Source: Candidatus Bathyarchaeia archaeon | GTDB taxonomy: Archaea; Thermoproteota; Bathyarchaeia; Bathyarchaeales; DTEX01 | Assembly (NCBI GenBank): GCA_038882715.1 | Contig: JAVZNR010000003.1 | Span: forward strand, 93,123 to 157,122 | DNA length: 64,000 bases | Reading direction: 5' to 3' | Shown: in pieces, positions 46,715 to 56,131 of the stretch | Numbering within the stretch: position 1 is the first letter of the stretch | How the letters are laid out: each line of letters starts with the position of its first letter | The notes under the pieces: model-generated | Told to the model about the DNA's origin: nothing | Seen by the model: only the letters and a program-made list of their open reading frames with translations | The model's database searches: none | Translations under genes and position numbers: made by a program

Positions 46715-48898
46715 TTACTTTTTGCGTAATAACATTACAATGGCGATGATGACTAGCACTGCTGTTATTGCGCCCATACCTACCACTACGGTGGTTATGC
46801 CCGCTACTTGACCAGATAACGCATCCATTCGGCTTGATAGCGTGTCAATGCTGCCGGTAAGCGTATTAACGCTACTGCTCAATGCTGAGACTTTTCCAAG
46901 GAGGTCTGAAACCGCCTTTGCAATCTCAGGTAGCTCTGCTGGAACAGGCGGACTATATGAGACAAGCCCTTGAGCCATAAATCTTTCAGCATCCTCTTCA
47001 GGAATCATAGCGAAGGCGCCTTTAGAGAATGGACCGTATCTCTTTCCGTCGACGCCTGTAAATGCTTCGACATCCTTAAGGAAGTAGACGCTTACATAAG
47101 ATACTGGTGTCGGAAGAGCTCTAGGTCTTATTGAGAAGAGAATGAAGATGAACTCAGGCCACCATATGTATGGTACATGATACATGTTTTCTTCAGATGG
47201 CCATCCTTCCCAATAAGCCGTTGAAAATACTTGTACAAACATCTTTTCTACCGCGGGTGCGCTAAGCATATCTCTCATTATAATGTAGATTCCTCTTTCA
47301 ATAAGTTCCTGGGCTCTGGGATCATCGGATCTTAGTTTCCACAGCTCGTCCACAATTTCATCAAGTTCAGGGTTACGATATCTTGGATTAGCACCGTGAA
47401 CGCCTCCGCCTACCGATCTTTCACCTATAGGCACATACCATTTGCCATGAAAGTCATCAAGCATATAAACTATTTCACCAGGCAACCATGCGCTTGAACA
47501 TAGGCTGCCAGCCGCTATATCGTATTGACCAAGCGCAGTTAACTCATGCCACATTGCCGGATCCACGGTTCTAACAACCGCGTCTATGCCTATCTTCCTG
47601 AGTTCTTCAGCTAAATCTGCTGCTATATAGTATTCTTGAACAACTGTTACTGGTCTGCTCAATATTTCTAATGATATCTTAGCGCCATCAGGGGTATCTC
47701 TTATACCGTCACCATCCCTGTCAATGAAGCCAAGAGAATCAAGTATAGCGGCGGCTTTAGCAGGATTATACTCATATTTGACACCAAGCTCATTTTCTAT
47801 TCTTTTAAGTGCTTTCTCAACCATGGGCTTATACTTGTCAAAAACCGCGTACATCGGTATGGGCCATGGATATGGAGAAACCCATGTTTCAGCAGCCATC
47901 GGATATAGGGCTGCTAGCTTCTCTTTGTTAAGGCATAGGGCAATAGCCCATCTAAACTCTGTAATATTTAACGGATACTTATCGCAGTTAAAGGTTGATA
48001 TGCCGAGTGGACAGGGATCTAAGTAAGGCGCTAATGTTATATTTGTGGTGAGACGCATAGCCATCTTAATCATATCCCAACTAAATAAGTGGGGCAACGG
48101 TGCATCCACCATACCGCGTACAAAATCAGCAAGATCTATGTCTGGCGGAGGAGCATATCTCCATATAACATATTTAGGTGCAGGAAACAGCCCAAATACA
48201 TCTTTAGCCCAGTAATCCTCGTCTCTCTCCCATATAAACATGTTAAGCTCTGGATAAGTACCATACAGCTTATAGGGACCTGTCTCCACTGGTGGCCAAT
48301 TTGCGAACTCCTTTGGATCCTTATCCCTCCATATATGTTCTGGTCTAACGTTAATAGCTCCCCACATTCTAAATGTGTGGTGGAACATTGGATTAGGCTT
48401 TTTGAGATGAATTACCACAGTATAGTCGTCAGGCGTCTCAACGGATTCAACCCACTCATTAACATATGCGGCGCCGAATAGCTCTGGGTTAGCCTTAAGC
48501 ATATTTAGAGTAAAAGCAACATCCCTAGACGTGTAGGGGACACCATCATTCCATTTCACACCACGTCTTATATGCATTATAAACGTTTTAGCATCTTCGC
48601 TGTATTCCCAGCCAGTTATACGCCAGTATATTATTTCCCCAGTAGCATAGTTTATGTACCAGTCCCACTCCTGCACTACTTGATGCCATCCTGATCCCCA
48701 TTGCGTCCCCATAGGTATGAATTGATTTGCTTTATCCCAAACAGTATAAGCCGTATCTGTCTCACATATAACTGCTTCCTCTCTAGGTACTGGCAGTGCA
48801 ACTTGGGCAAATGATGAAGGTACAAAGTTCACTATGCATAATAGTGCAATGTTTGCCAGTAAAGCTAGCATAAAGAAGTTTCTTATTTTATATTCCAT
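46715..48898 (-). CDS. extracellular solute-binding protein of the Opp family, membrane-anchored
   Basis: 727 residues. The N-terminus is a signal peptide (MLALLANIALLCIVNF). The SBP_bac_5 fold covers residues 40-600, with typical blocks VKWNDGVPYTSRDVAFTLNM, NITEFRWAIALCLNKEKLAA and AAAILDSLGFIDRDGDGIRD. The C-terminus has a heptad stretch (LSSSVNTLTGSIDTLSSRMD) and one membrane helix with a KK tail, so the protein is anchored outside the cell on a coiled-coil stalk. It lies on the opposite strand to its ATPases and permeases but between them. Ligand unknown; context favours oligosaccharides. Confidence 0.92.
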   Translation of the reverse strand: MEYKIRNFFMLALLANIALLCIVNFVPSSFAQVALPVPREEAVICETDTAYTVWDKANQFIPMGTQWGSGWHQVVQEWDWYINYATGEIIYWRITGWEYSEDAKTFIMHIRRGVKWNDGVPYTSRDVAFTLNMLKANPELFGAAYVNEWVESVETPDDYTVVIHLKKPNPMFHHTFRMWGAINVRPEHIWRDKDPKEFANWPPVETGPYKLYGTYPELNMFIWERDEDYWAKDVFGLFPAPKYVIWRYAPPPDIDLADFVRGMVDAPLPHLFSWDMIKMAMRLTTNITLAPYLDPCPLGISTFNCDKYPLNITEFRWAIALCLNKEKLAALYPMAAETWVSPYPWPIPMYAVFDKYKPMVEKALKRIENELGVKYEYNPAKAAAILDSLGFIDRDGDGIRDTPDGAKISLEILSRPVTVVQEYYIAADLAEELRKIGIDAVVRTVDPAMWHELTALGQYDIAAGSLCSSAWLPGEIVYMLDDFHGKWYVPIGERSVGGGVHGANPRYRNPELDEIVDELWKLRSDDPRAQELIERGIYIIMRDMLSAPAVEKMFVQVFSTAYWEGWPSEENMYHVPYIWWPEFIFILFSIRPRALPTPVSYVSVYFLKDVEAFTGVDGKRYGPFSKGAFAMIPEEDAERFMAQGLVSYSPPVPAELPEIAKAVSDLLGKVSALSSSVNTLTGSIDTLSSRMDALSGQVAGITTVVVGMGAITAVLVIIAIVMLLRKK

Positions 48899-48932
48899 AA
48901 CTTTCTCTCCCCTTCATTTATATGTCCTAGAG

Positions 48933-49045
48933 ATGATATATAAGACTTTCGTCAAAGCCTAGCATATTATTGGTAATCGTTTACAGGGAATAAGGTCAAT
49001 ACGCTTATATCTTCTGACACATTATATTTATACAAGGCTCCATTA
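48933..49045. promoter_or_regulatory. divergent promoters of binding-protein and permease genes
   Basis: For the minus-strand gene a TATA-like CTTATATATC lies about 40 bases before its ATG. For the plus-strand permease a TATA-like ACATTATATTTATAC lies 25-40 bases before ATG 49060, implying a very short leader. The spacer between them (about 48950-49015) may hold a shared operator but shows no clear repeat. Confidence 0.45.
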
Positions 49046-49059
49046 AACTAGTGATATAG

Positions 49060-50076
49060 ATGGTCAGCAAAAGAATAATTAGATATATAATCATAAAAGT
49101 TCTGGTTTATTTAATCACTCTATTTGTAGCTTTTTCAATCGTTTTCTTCTTTCTGAGGCTAATACCAGGGGATCCAGTTTCACGTTTTATTAGGCTAATA
49201 GAGCAAAGATACTCAATTCAATTGGCCCAGGTTACTCAAGAGATAATAAATGAGTATAAACGTAAATTCGGTCTCGAGGGCGATATTGTAACTCAATACG
49301 TTTCTTATCTTAAACGAGTATTTTTAGAGTTTGATTTAGGTCCCTCATTTTTAAATTTTCCAAACCCTGTTCAAGATCTCATAGCGTGGCGTCTACCATG
49401 GTCTATAGGTCTTCTGGGAGCGGCCACTCTTATCTCATGGGCCATAGGTATAATAGCTGGCACGCTAGTTGGATGGAAACGTGGTAGCAAAATTGACTCA
49501 ATAATGTTCACCATCTCACTTTGTATGTCTCAGGTGCCATTTTACTTACTCGCGCTCTTTTTAGTGATGTTCTTAGCCTATATTTTCACAATATTTCCTC
49601 CAAGATGGGCTTTTTCACCCACCGTTACACCAGGACTTAACCTCGCTTTTATATCAAGCGTAATATACCATGCAACACTTCCATCACTTTCCCTCATATT
49701 AATTTCATCATTGGGATGGCTTATATCCACAAGGGCTATAACAATAACCATTTTAGGCGAAGATTACTTGCTTTTCGCTCAGGCTAAAGGTTTAAGAAAA
49801 ATTAGAATACTAAGCAGATACCTGCTTAGAAATACTCTCCTACCTCAAACTACAGGATTAGCTATGTCTTTAGGGTTTATTGTTAACGGTTTTTACTTAG
49901 TGGAATGGATATTTTCCTACCCAGGCGTGGGAACGCTTCTTGTTCAGGCGATAAACGCCCTCGATTATAATACCGTTCAAGGAGTGATATTAATTTCCAT
50001 ATTCACAGTGCTAACAGCCAACCTCATTATAGATCTAGTATATCCGCTTATAGACCCCCGAGTAAGGGGTGAATAA
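49060..50076 (+). CDS. ABC importer permease (DppB/OppB type)
   Basis: 338 residues with six membrane helices; the first is VLVYLITLFVAFSIVFFFLR, followed by LIPGDPVSRFI, a block typical of DppB. The cytoplasmic EAA loop is FAQAKGLRKIRILSRYLLRN. Partner of the permease three bases downstream. Forms the membrane channel of the importer energised by the ATPases at 44700 and 45668. Confidence 0.93.
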   Translation: MVSKRIIRYIIIKVLVYLITLFVAFSIVFFFLRLIPGDPVSRFIRLIEQRYSIQLAQVTQEIINEYKRKFGLEGDIVTQYVSYLKRVFLEFDLGPSFLNFPNPVQDLIAWRLPWSIGLLGAATLISWAIGIIAGTLVGWKRGSKIDSIMFTISLCMSQVPFYLLALFLVMFLAYIFTIFPPRWAFSPTVTPGLNLAFISSVIYHATLPSLSLILISSLGWLISTRAITITILGEDYLLFAQAKGLRKIRILSRYLLRNTLLPQTTGLAMSLGFIVNGFYLVEWIFSYPGVGTLLVQAINALDYNTVQGVILISIFTVLTANLIIDLVYPLIDPRVRGE

Positions 50077-50078
50077 TA

Positions 50079-50975
50079 ATGACCCAGCAAAAATTTTTTG
50101 TGCAAAGGATAACGAGGTTGCTTTCTTCACTAAGCAAAAGCACATTAACTTTTAAGATCGGCTTTTTCATACTGTTATCTTTAGTAACCTTAGCAGTACT
50201 TGAACCATACATCAATAATTATTTGCTCAGGGGACGCAGCTCTACAGAAATAGGTTTATTCCCTAAACTTCTTCCCCCCTCTCTTGAGCACCCCTTGGGC
50301 ACAGATCATTTCGGTCGAGATATTTTTTCACTTCAACTAACCGGCCTTAGATATTCGCTTATAATAGGTTTATTAGCTGGAGGGATAGCGACTTTAATCG
50401 CTGTGGTAATTGCCACGGCATCTGGCTATTTAGGCGGTAAAGTAGATGGCGCTTTAAATGCTATGACCAATTCTGTTCTTGTAATACCAACTTTGCCAAT
50501 ACTTTTAGCTATAGCTGCATACATAAGAATGGATTTACTGATGATGAGCTTTACTTTATCTATCTTCAGCTGGCCTTGGCCTACGCGAGTAATTAGGGCA
50601 CAAATCTTGAGTTTAAAGGAACGCCCTTATATAGATCTTGCCAAGGTCTCTGGATTAAATAGTGTTGAGATAATGTTTTTTGAGATACTGCCTAACCTTA
50701 TGCCCTTTATAGGTGTAGGTTTTGCTAACGCGGTGATTGGAGCGATGATCGCTGAGACAGGATTAAGGCTTATAGGACTAGGACCAGGTGATATACCCTC
50801 ACTAGGATTACTTCTTTTCTGGTCTATGGGTTTTGGAGCTATAGCTCAGGGCTATTATCAATTAGTTTTTGCTCCAGCAATACTTTTAATATTGATCTTC
50901 ATCTCCTTAAACCTCGTAAATATAGGGCTTGAAGATATGTTTAATCCTAGACTCAAAAGAATTACGGGATTATAG
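50079..50975 (+). CDS. ABC importer permease (DppC/OppC type)
   Basis: 298 residues. HPLGTDHFGRDIFSLQLTGL is the DppC hallmark. The EAA loop is IDLAKVSGLNSVEIMFFEIL and the C-terminal block GLEDMFNPRLKR is normal. Six helices. It directly precedes the anchored glycosidase gene, whose GTG start follows the stop without a gap, showing that uptake and hydrolysis are expressed together. Confidence 0.93.
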   Translation: MTQQKFFVQRITRLLSSLSKSTLTFKIGFFILLSLVTLAVLEPYINNYLLRGRSSTEIGLFPKLLPPSLEHPLGTDHFGRDIFSLQLTGLRYSLIIGLLAGGIATLIAVVIATASGYLGGKVDGALNAMTNSVLVIPTLPILLAIAAYIRMDLLMMSFTLSIFSWPWPTRVIRAQILSLKERPYIDLAKVSGLNSVEIMFFEILPNLMPFIGVGFANAVIGAMIAETGLRLIGLGPGDIPSLGLLLFWSMGFGAIAQGYYQLVFAPAILLILIFISLNLVNIGLEDMFNPRLKRITGL

Positions 50976-52937
50976 GTGAATAAGATTAACGGCAAAATTT
51001 TAAGAACCTTAATATTGGTCTCAATCGTACTTGGTTTCCTCCTCATTATATTCAGTAACATTTTTTTGAGGGAGAAGAATGAAAATATACTTATGGAAGG
51101 GGGAGAAATTGTTTTAAAGTGGAAAGGGGAAGTTGTTGGGAACCTAATGGCGGCTAAGTTATCTGGAGGGAACATTGAGTTTTTCTCTTTTGGAGAATAT
51201 TTTGAGGCTAGTCCTCTTTTAGAGGTAGTTGAGCCCCATCTATCCTCTGAACATCAACTTTGGTCCGACGGCATAGCTTATAATCTACTGGTTGCTGGCA
51301 ATGCTAAACTAGAAGTAAAGATGTTTATACATAATGATACGCTAGTGTACTCCATACAGAATCTGTCTCCAGCAGAAATAGGTTTAAGGGCGAAGGGAAG
51401 TCTGAGCACTTTTAGCTGGTTTAATCCCGATTTTAGGAATAAAATAACGAAGATGGCTAACGTGCATCTAAACTTTCATGAAGGGGTCCTAGAAGGATCT
51501 TATGGAAATTCTTACTTTATTTGCGTGGCTTCAAATGGCTCTATGACATCCAGCATTGAGAATGGTCATGCCGCTTACGAAATAAAATTTAGCCTCACTC
51601 CCAAAAGATCATTCATCTTTACTGTTGTTGGAGATTGCTCTAAGGAGAAAGCAATTGAGACCTCTAAGGCTGTGTTAAGTAATCCTGGTCTCGTGGAAAA
51701 TGAGAAGAGAAAGTGGATGATGAGCATCATTAGTGAATTGCCTGGATTAAACAATGTGAAACCTGAATATGCACTTTTATGGAAATATATGTGGTACGTT
51801 ATACTGGCGAATAGAGCTTTTGCCTGGGATAATCCAACCCTTAAAAACCCATTCACCATGCCCAGCAAGTTCGCCTTTAGGCATCAGTGGCTTTGGGATT
51901 CCTCTTTTCACGCTATAGTGCTCTCCACATATAATGTTAGGATGGCTGAGCAGGAACTTTTAAACCTATTTGAAGCGCAGAAACCGGATGGGCGGATTCC
52001 TCATGAAATATTTTTGTCTAAAGAGTTTTGCAAGTTATTTTGGGGTGTCGACGACTACTCCCCATGGACTACTCAACCTCCAGTGTTAGCTATAGCCATC
52101 AAACATATAATGGATTCTGGCGGCGGAGAGGATTTCCTTGCCAGCGCCTTCAGAGTTTTAGATCGATACGATGCATGGTTTAGGGCTGCTAGAGACGCAG
52201 ATAAGGATCAGCTTATGGCCTACGTGGATTATTTAGAGTCTGGCTGGGATAACGCCGTTAGATGGGATGAAGCAATAAAAATGTTTGAGGCAAACCCCTC
52301 CAAATACAGGTCTATGTATAAAGAGATCCGTATGGCGCCGGTAGAGGCTATAGATCTTAACTGCCTAATTTATCTTCAGAGAAAAATTTTAGCTGAGTTA
52401 GCTGAAAGACTGGGCATGCATGAAAAGGCTGAAGAATATAATAGACTTGCTGAGGAAACTGCAAATAAAGTATTATCATATATGTGGGATCCAAAGACCC
52501 AGTTCTTCTATGATATTTACGAGGAGAACCATGAGCAAATTAAGGTTAAGAGCCCAGCAGCATTCCTCACGCTTTACGCTGGCATAGCCTCAAAAGAACA
52601 GGCTAAAAGCTTAGTGGAGCATCTACTTAACCCCGGGGAGTTTTGGACAAGATTTCCGCTTCCCACAGTTAGTGCGGATCACAAGGAGTATGATCCAAAG
52701 GGGTATTGGAGGGGGCGTTCATGGATAAATATACTCTGGTTCACGTATCATGGATTAAAGAAGTATGGTTTCACGGAAGAGGCTAGGCGTCTAGCTGAGA
52801 AAGCCCTTGACATCATGGCCTCTGGACCTACTTGTAATGAGAACTATAACAGTTTAACCGGTGAACCTCTAGGCGCACCAGATTTCGGCTGGTCAACTCT
52901 AATGGTCACAATTTTAATGGATCTTTATGGCGCCTGA
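50976..52937 (+). CDS. membrane-anchored (alpha/alpha)6 glycoside hydrolase (GH63/trehalase-like)
   Basis: 653 residues. One N-terminal helix (TLILVSIVLGFLLIIFSNIF) anchors the protein outside the cell. Residues 60-250 are a beta-sandwich; the C-terminal barrel has RHQWLWDSSFHAIVL, ESGWDNAVRWDEAI (the acidic site) and YWRGRSWINILWFTYHGL, as in GH63 and mannosylglycerate-hydrolase-like enzymes. It probably trims an oligosaccharide before import. The GTG start is coupled to the permease stop. The exact linkage it cuts cannot be read from sequence. Confidence 0.85.
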   Translation: MNKINGKILRTLILVSIVLGFLLIIFSNIFLREKNENILMEGGEIVLKWKGEVVGNLMAAKLSGGNIEFFSFGEYFEASPLLEVVEPHLSSEHQLWSDGIAYNLLVAGNAKLEVKMFIHNDTLVYSIQNLSPAEIGLRAKGSLSTFSWFNPDFRNKITKMANVHLNFHEGVLEGSYGNSYFICVASNGSMTSSIENGHAAYEIKFSLTPKRSFIFTVVGDCSKEKAIETSKAVLSNPGLVENEKRKWMMSIISELPGLNNVKPEYALLWKYMWYVILANRAFAWDNPTLKNPFTMPSKFAFRHQWLWDSSFHAIVLSTYNVRMAEQELLNLFEAQKPDGRIPHEIFLSKEFCKLFWGVDDYSPWTTQPPVLAIAIKHIMDSGGGEDFLASAFRVLDRYDAWFRAARDADKDQLMAYVDYLESGWDNAVRWDEAIKMFEANPSKYRSMYKEIRMAPVEAIDLNCLIYLQRKILAELAERLGMHEKAEEYNRLAEETANKVLSYMWDPKTQFFYDIYEENHEQIKVKSPAAFLTLYAGIASKEQAKSLVEHLLNPGEFWTRFPLPTVSADHKEYDPKGYWRGRSWINILWFTYHGLKKYGFTEEARRLAEKALDIMASGPTCNENYNSLTGEPLGAPDFGWSTLMVTILMDLYGA

Positions 52938-53040
52938 ATTTCAGGGATTCAACTTTACCCAAAAATTTATTTATTGTCCATTGAAGATTTTCTTCGGCCT
53001 AAGCTAAACCTTATATTCTGGGATCCAGTCAGCATAAATT

Positions 53041-54093
53041 ATGTCTCGAAAATATAAGTTGGGAATAGCGGGATTAGTCCACGATCATGTCTGGGGATTA
53101 CTAAACCAGTTTAAGGACACGGGGAAAGTGGAAATAGAGGCCGCAGCTGATTTAAACCCTCCGCTCCTAGAGAGGGCAAAGGAGCTCTTCGGTGTAAACA
53201 AAATTTACACAGATTTTTCAAGGATGCTTAAAGAGAGCGATCTTGACTTAATATTGCTGTGCACGGAGAACAGTAGGCATGCGGACGTTGTGGAGGCGGC
53301 TGCTGAGAAAGGGGTTCACGTGATAATGGAGAAACCCATGTCCGCTAACCTGGAGCAGGCTGAGCGAATAGTGAGGGCGGCTGAAAAACATGGAATAAAG
53401 GTTATGGTTAATTATCCCACAACTTGGAGTCCAGCTATACAGCAAGCGTATAAGATGGTTAAGGAAGGCAGGATAGGCGAAATCTTCCATATACGTTTCA
53501 GAGGAGCCCATGCGGGGCCAAAGGAGATCGGCTGCTCGCCCTATTTCTACACATGGCTCTATAATAAGGAACTTGATGGGGCCGGGGCCCTCATGGACTA
53601 CTGCTGCTATGGCGTGAATCTCTCGCTATGGTTTCTAGGACGCATGCCTCAAAGCGTAGTGGGGGTTATGGGGACATTGGCCAGAACATATTTAGAGGTG
53701 GATGATAACGCCGTGATCATAATGGACTACAAGAATGCTTTCGGCATAGCCGAAGCCTGTTGGTCGCAGGTGGGATCCTACCCCATCCATGGGCCAATTA
53801 TAAATGGTGTTGACGGTTCACTTGTAGTTGAGGAGGATGGAAAACTACATTTCTACTCGGTTAAAGTTAAGGGTAATTACAGAGATATATCACATGAGGT
53901 CATAGAGCCACCTCAACCGCCTAAAGGCTTGAGAAACGGTCCAGAATACTTCTTAGAATGCATAGAGAAAGATATAAAGATAGGAGAACCTCTAAACGTG
54001 GAGTTCAATAGAAATGTTCAGGAGGTTTTAGAGGCTGGATTGCGCTCAGCGCTTGAGGGGAGAAGAATATACTTGCCGCTAGGAGGGTTATAA
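53041..54093 (+). CDS. Gfo/Idh/MocA family oxidoreductase
   Basis: 350 residues. LGIAGLVHDHVWGLLNQF is a variant Rossmann start with Val-His in place of Gly; HVIMEKPMSAN is the family motif; GAGALMDYCCYGVNLSLWFL replaces the usual catalytic His by Tyr or Cys at that position. Its stop touches the start of the next Gfo-type gene, so they are an operon pair. Likely works on a product of the imported sugar. Confidence 0.86.
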   Translation: MSRKYKLGIAGLVHDHVWGLLNQFKDTGKVEIEAAADLNPPLLERAKELFGVNKIYTDFSRMLKESDLDLILLCTENSRHADVVEAAAEKGVHVIMEKPMSANLEQAERIVRAAEKHGIKVMVNYPTTWSPAIQQAYKMVKEGRIGEIFHIRFRGAHAGPKEIGCSPYFYTWLYNKELDGAGALMDYCCYGVNLSLWFLGRMPQSVVGVMGTLARTYLEVDDNAVIIMDYKNAFGIAEACWSQVGSYPIHGPIINGVDGSLVVEEDGKLHFYSVKVKGNYRDISHEVIEPPQPPKGLRNGPEYFLECIEKDIKIGEPLNVEFNRNVQEVLEAGLRSALEGRRIYLPLGGL

Positions 54094-55125
54094 ATGGGGA
54101 AGGTTGGCTTTGGCATAATTGGTTGTGGCGGCATATCGAACTACTTCCATATTCCGGAGCTTAAGGCAATAGAAGAGGCTGAAGTAGTTGCTGTGTCAGA
54201 TATAAAGGAGGAGAGAGCGAGACTCACTGCTGAACGGTTTAACATAAAATTCTGGTACTCCGATTATATAAAACTTCTGGAGAGAAACGATGTTGACGCT
54301 GTGATAGTAGCCACCCCACACCCGACGCATGCTAAAATCGCTGTGGACGCCATCAATGCTGGGAAACACGTGGTCATTCAGAAACCCATGTGCACGAATT
54401 CAAGGGATGCTGAGGCGATTGTGAACGCTGCGCGTAAACGTAGCGACTTAAAGGTCATGGTTTTACCATTCGTCTATTTTGATACGCCCGCCTTCGACTA
54501 TGTTAAAAATCTTCTCAATAATGGTGATCTTGGGAAAATATGTATGGCAAGGTCACGCGTAGCCCATGAAGGACCGGAGAAATATCAGGAGGAAGTAACC
54601 CGGATGTTTGGTGAGGAGAAGAACTGCTGGTTCTTTGATCCCGAAAGGGCTCACGGCGGCGTCCTGCTGGATTTAGGGGTTTACGCGATAAGTCAAATAG
54701 TGTATTTACTAGGCAGGGTTAAAAGCGTGTCAGCGCTAGTAGCTACTTTAGATAAGCCGGCGAAAGTGGAGGATAATGGCGCGTTGCTTATGGAGATGGA
54801 GAACGGAGCAATATCTGTCGCGGAGACTAGTTGGACGCAGGCTGCGACGCTTGAGGGAACAAGCATATATGGGACGAAAGGAACAGTTCTCTTAAATTAT
54901 TTTAATACACCAGTGGTCTTCTATAGGCAAAAAGATTCGAGCTGGATTATACCGGCATTAGCTAAAGAGAAGGAGCCTCAGCACACGCACCGCCACTTCA
55001 TAAAATGCATACTTAACGATCTAAAACCAATAGGTACCCCGGAAGAAGGTAAACATGTTGTGGAAATCATGGAAGCAGCCTATGAATCCACTGAGACGGG
55101 TAAAACAATTAAGTTAAAGACGTGA
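54094..55125 (+). CDS. Gfo/Idh/MocA family oxidoreductase
   Basis: 343 residues. FGIIGCGGISNYFHIPELKA is a regular NAD-binding start; HVVIQKPMCTN is the EKP motif with Gln for Glu; HGGVLLDLGVYAISQIVYLL again lacks the usual His. Directly joined to the preceding gene. The pair may act one after the other, or as a complex. Confidence 0.87.
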   Translation: MGKVGFGIIGCGGISNYFHIPELKAIEEAEVVAVSDIKEERARLTAERFNIKFWYSDYIKLLERNDVDAVIVATPHPTHAKIAVDAINAGKHVVIQKPMCTNSRDAEAIVNAARKRSDLKVMVLPFVYFDTPAFDYVKNLLNNGDLGKICMARSRVAHEGPEKYQEEVTRMFGEEKNCWFFDPERAHGGVLLDLGVYAISQIVYLLGRVKSVSALVATLDKPAKVEDNGALLMEMENGAISVAETSWTQAATLEGTSIYGTKGTVLLNYFNTPVVFYRQKDSSWIIPALAKEKEPQHTHRHFIKCILNDLKPIGTPEEGKHVVEIMEAAYESTETGKTIKLKT

Positions 55126-55416
55126 AACTAATCTATCTGTTTTTCCTCTCAGTAAATTAATTGTTTTAAAAAATTTATCTCAGCCTTAATACAGCCCCTT
55201 TATACAGCCGCATAACGGAAAGGGATGAAAACTAATAAAATAGTCTAAGTTTCTCCATCAAATAGATGGCAAAGGTTACGTGCACTACGAAATTTAAGAA
55301 AATTAATGAAAGGTTTTATGTACCCGTATGTTCGATGGAAAAATTATGGTGGTCGACCCTCAATAGAATATCCCAAAATATTAGGTGAAATAATGGATGA
55401 GAGGGCTCAAATATAT

Positions 55417-55617
55417 CTACGCTCTCCGTATACGCGCTCGCTCTCGCTCAATCTTTTCTATGCATGCCTCGCGGACAAAAGCGGAGCGGCTAGGCCAGTA
55501 GCCAACTTTCTCAATGAGATCATCGATCTCCTCAAGTAGGGGTAGCGGAATAGAGACCGCGCTGAATCTAACTCGGCTGACCCTTTTCCCTTTCCTAACT
55601 TTAGTTTCAGAAGCCAT
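55417..55617 (-). CDS. ribbon-helix-helix (CopG-type) DNA-binding protein
   Basis: 66 residues. SRVRFSAVSIPLPLLEEIDD forms the strand and first helix, VGYWPSRSAFVREACIEKIE the turn and second helix of the fold. Basic ends suit DNA binding. ATG 55617. No toxin partner is next to it. It may be a relic of the nearby mobile elements or a stand-alone repressor. Confidence 0.75.
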   Translation of the reverse strand: MASETKVRKGKRVSRVRFSAVSIPLPLLEEIDDLIEKVGYWPSRSAFVREACIEKIERERARIRRA

Positions 55618-55904
55618 TTTTTACATAAGTCTCCATGAATATTCAAAATCATCTTTAGTCATTTAAATGTTTTGAGGAAAATCTCTCTAGAAGATATATG
55701 TGCTCCTTCCATCAATTTATACTCCATAGTATATGCAAAGGAAGCTAAAATAGTAACGGGCGACATCCACTTCCAACCCCTCAAAAACATTATATTTATC
55801 AAGTAACCACTAAGTTGTGTAAACTAAACTAAGCCTAAGCCTAGCAGCCTTCAAGTCTCTTGTAAACATGGATGTAGTGTATCACACTGCATTCTGCATC
55901 CAAA

Positions 55905-55990
55905 AATTTAAAATCCGAAGGGCTCCAGAACCTAGGGGTATTGGAGCCTCGGGCGGGCTCCTACACCACGGGTCCAAATCCCTCCCTCAT
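55905..55990 (+). other. G/C-rich structured segment in an A/T-rich gap
   Basis: In the gap 55618-56131 no gene is convincing. This part is much richer in G and C than its flanks and can fold: GGCTCCA pairs with TGGAGCC across a 14-base loop, and GGAGCC with GGCTCC across TCGGGCG. GGGTCCAAATCCC resembles a T arm but is not canonical. In thermophile-like genomes such islands often mark structured RNA. No RNA family could be assigned. Confidence 0.35.
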
Positions 55991-56131
55991 CTAGAGTGTC
56001 TAAATAATTTATTTTTTATTTTCTTGAGGAGAGGGTTGGACCATTTTTATCACCAGATGAGGTTATTGGTAGATGATATTTAATAAGGTTGCTAAAGAGT
56101 TATTTATGGTTTTGCCGGACTCTTGAAATGG

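Noticed and set aside
55306..55539. 77-residue plus-strand frame
   Set aside because: It overlaps the well-supported ribbon-helix-helix gene on the other strand and has no protein-like pattern.
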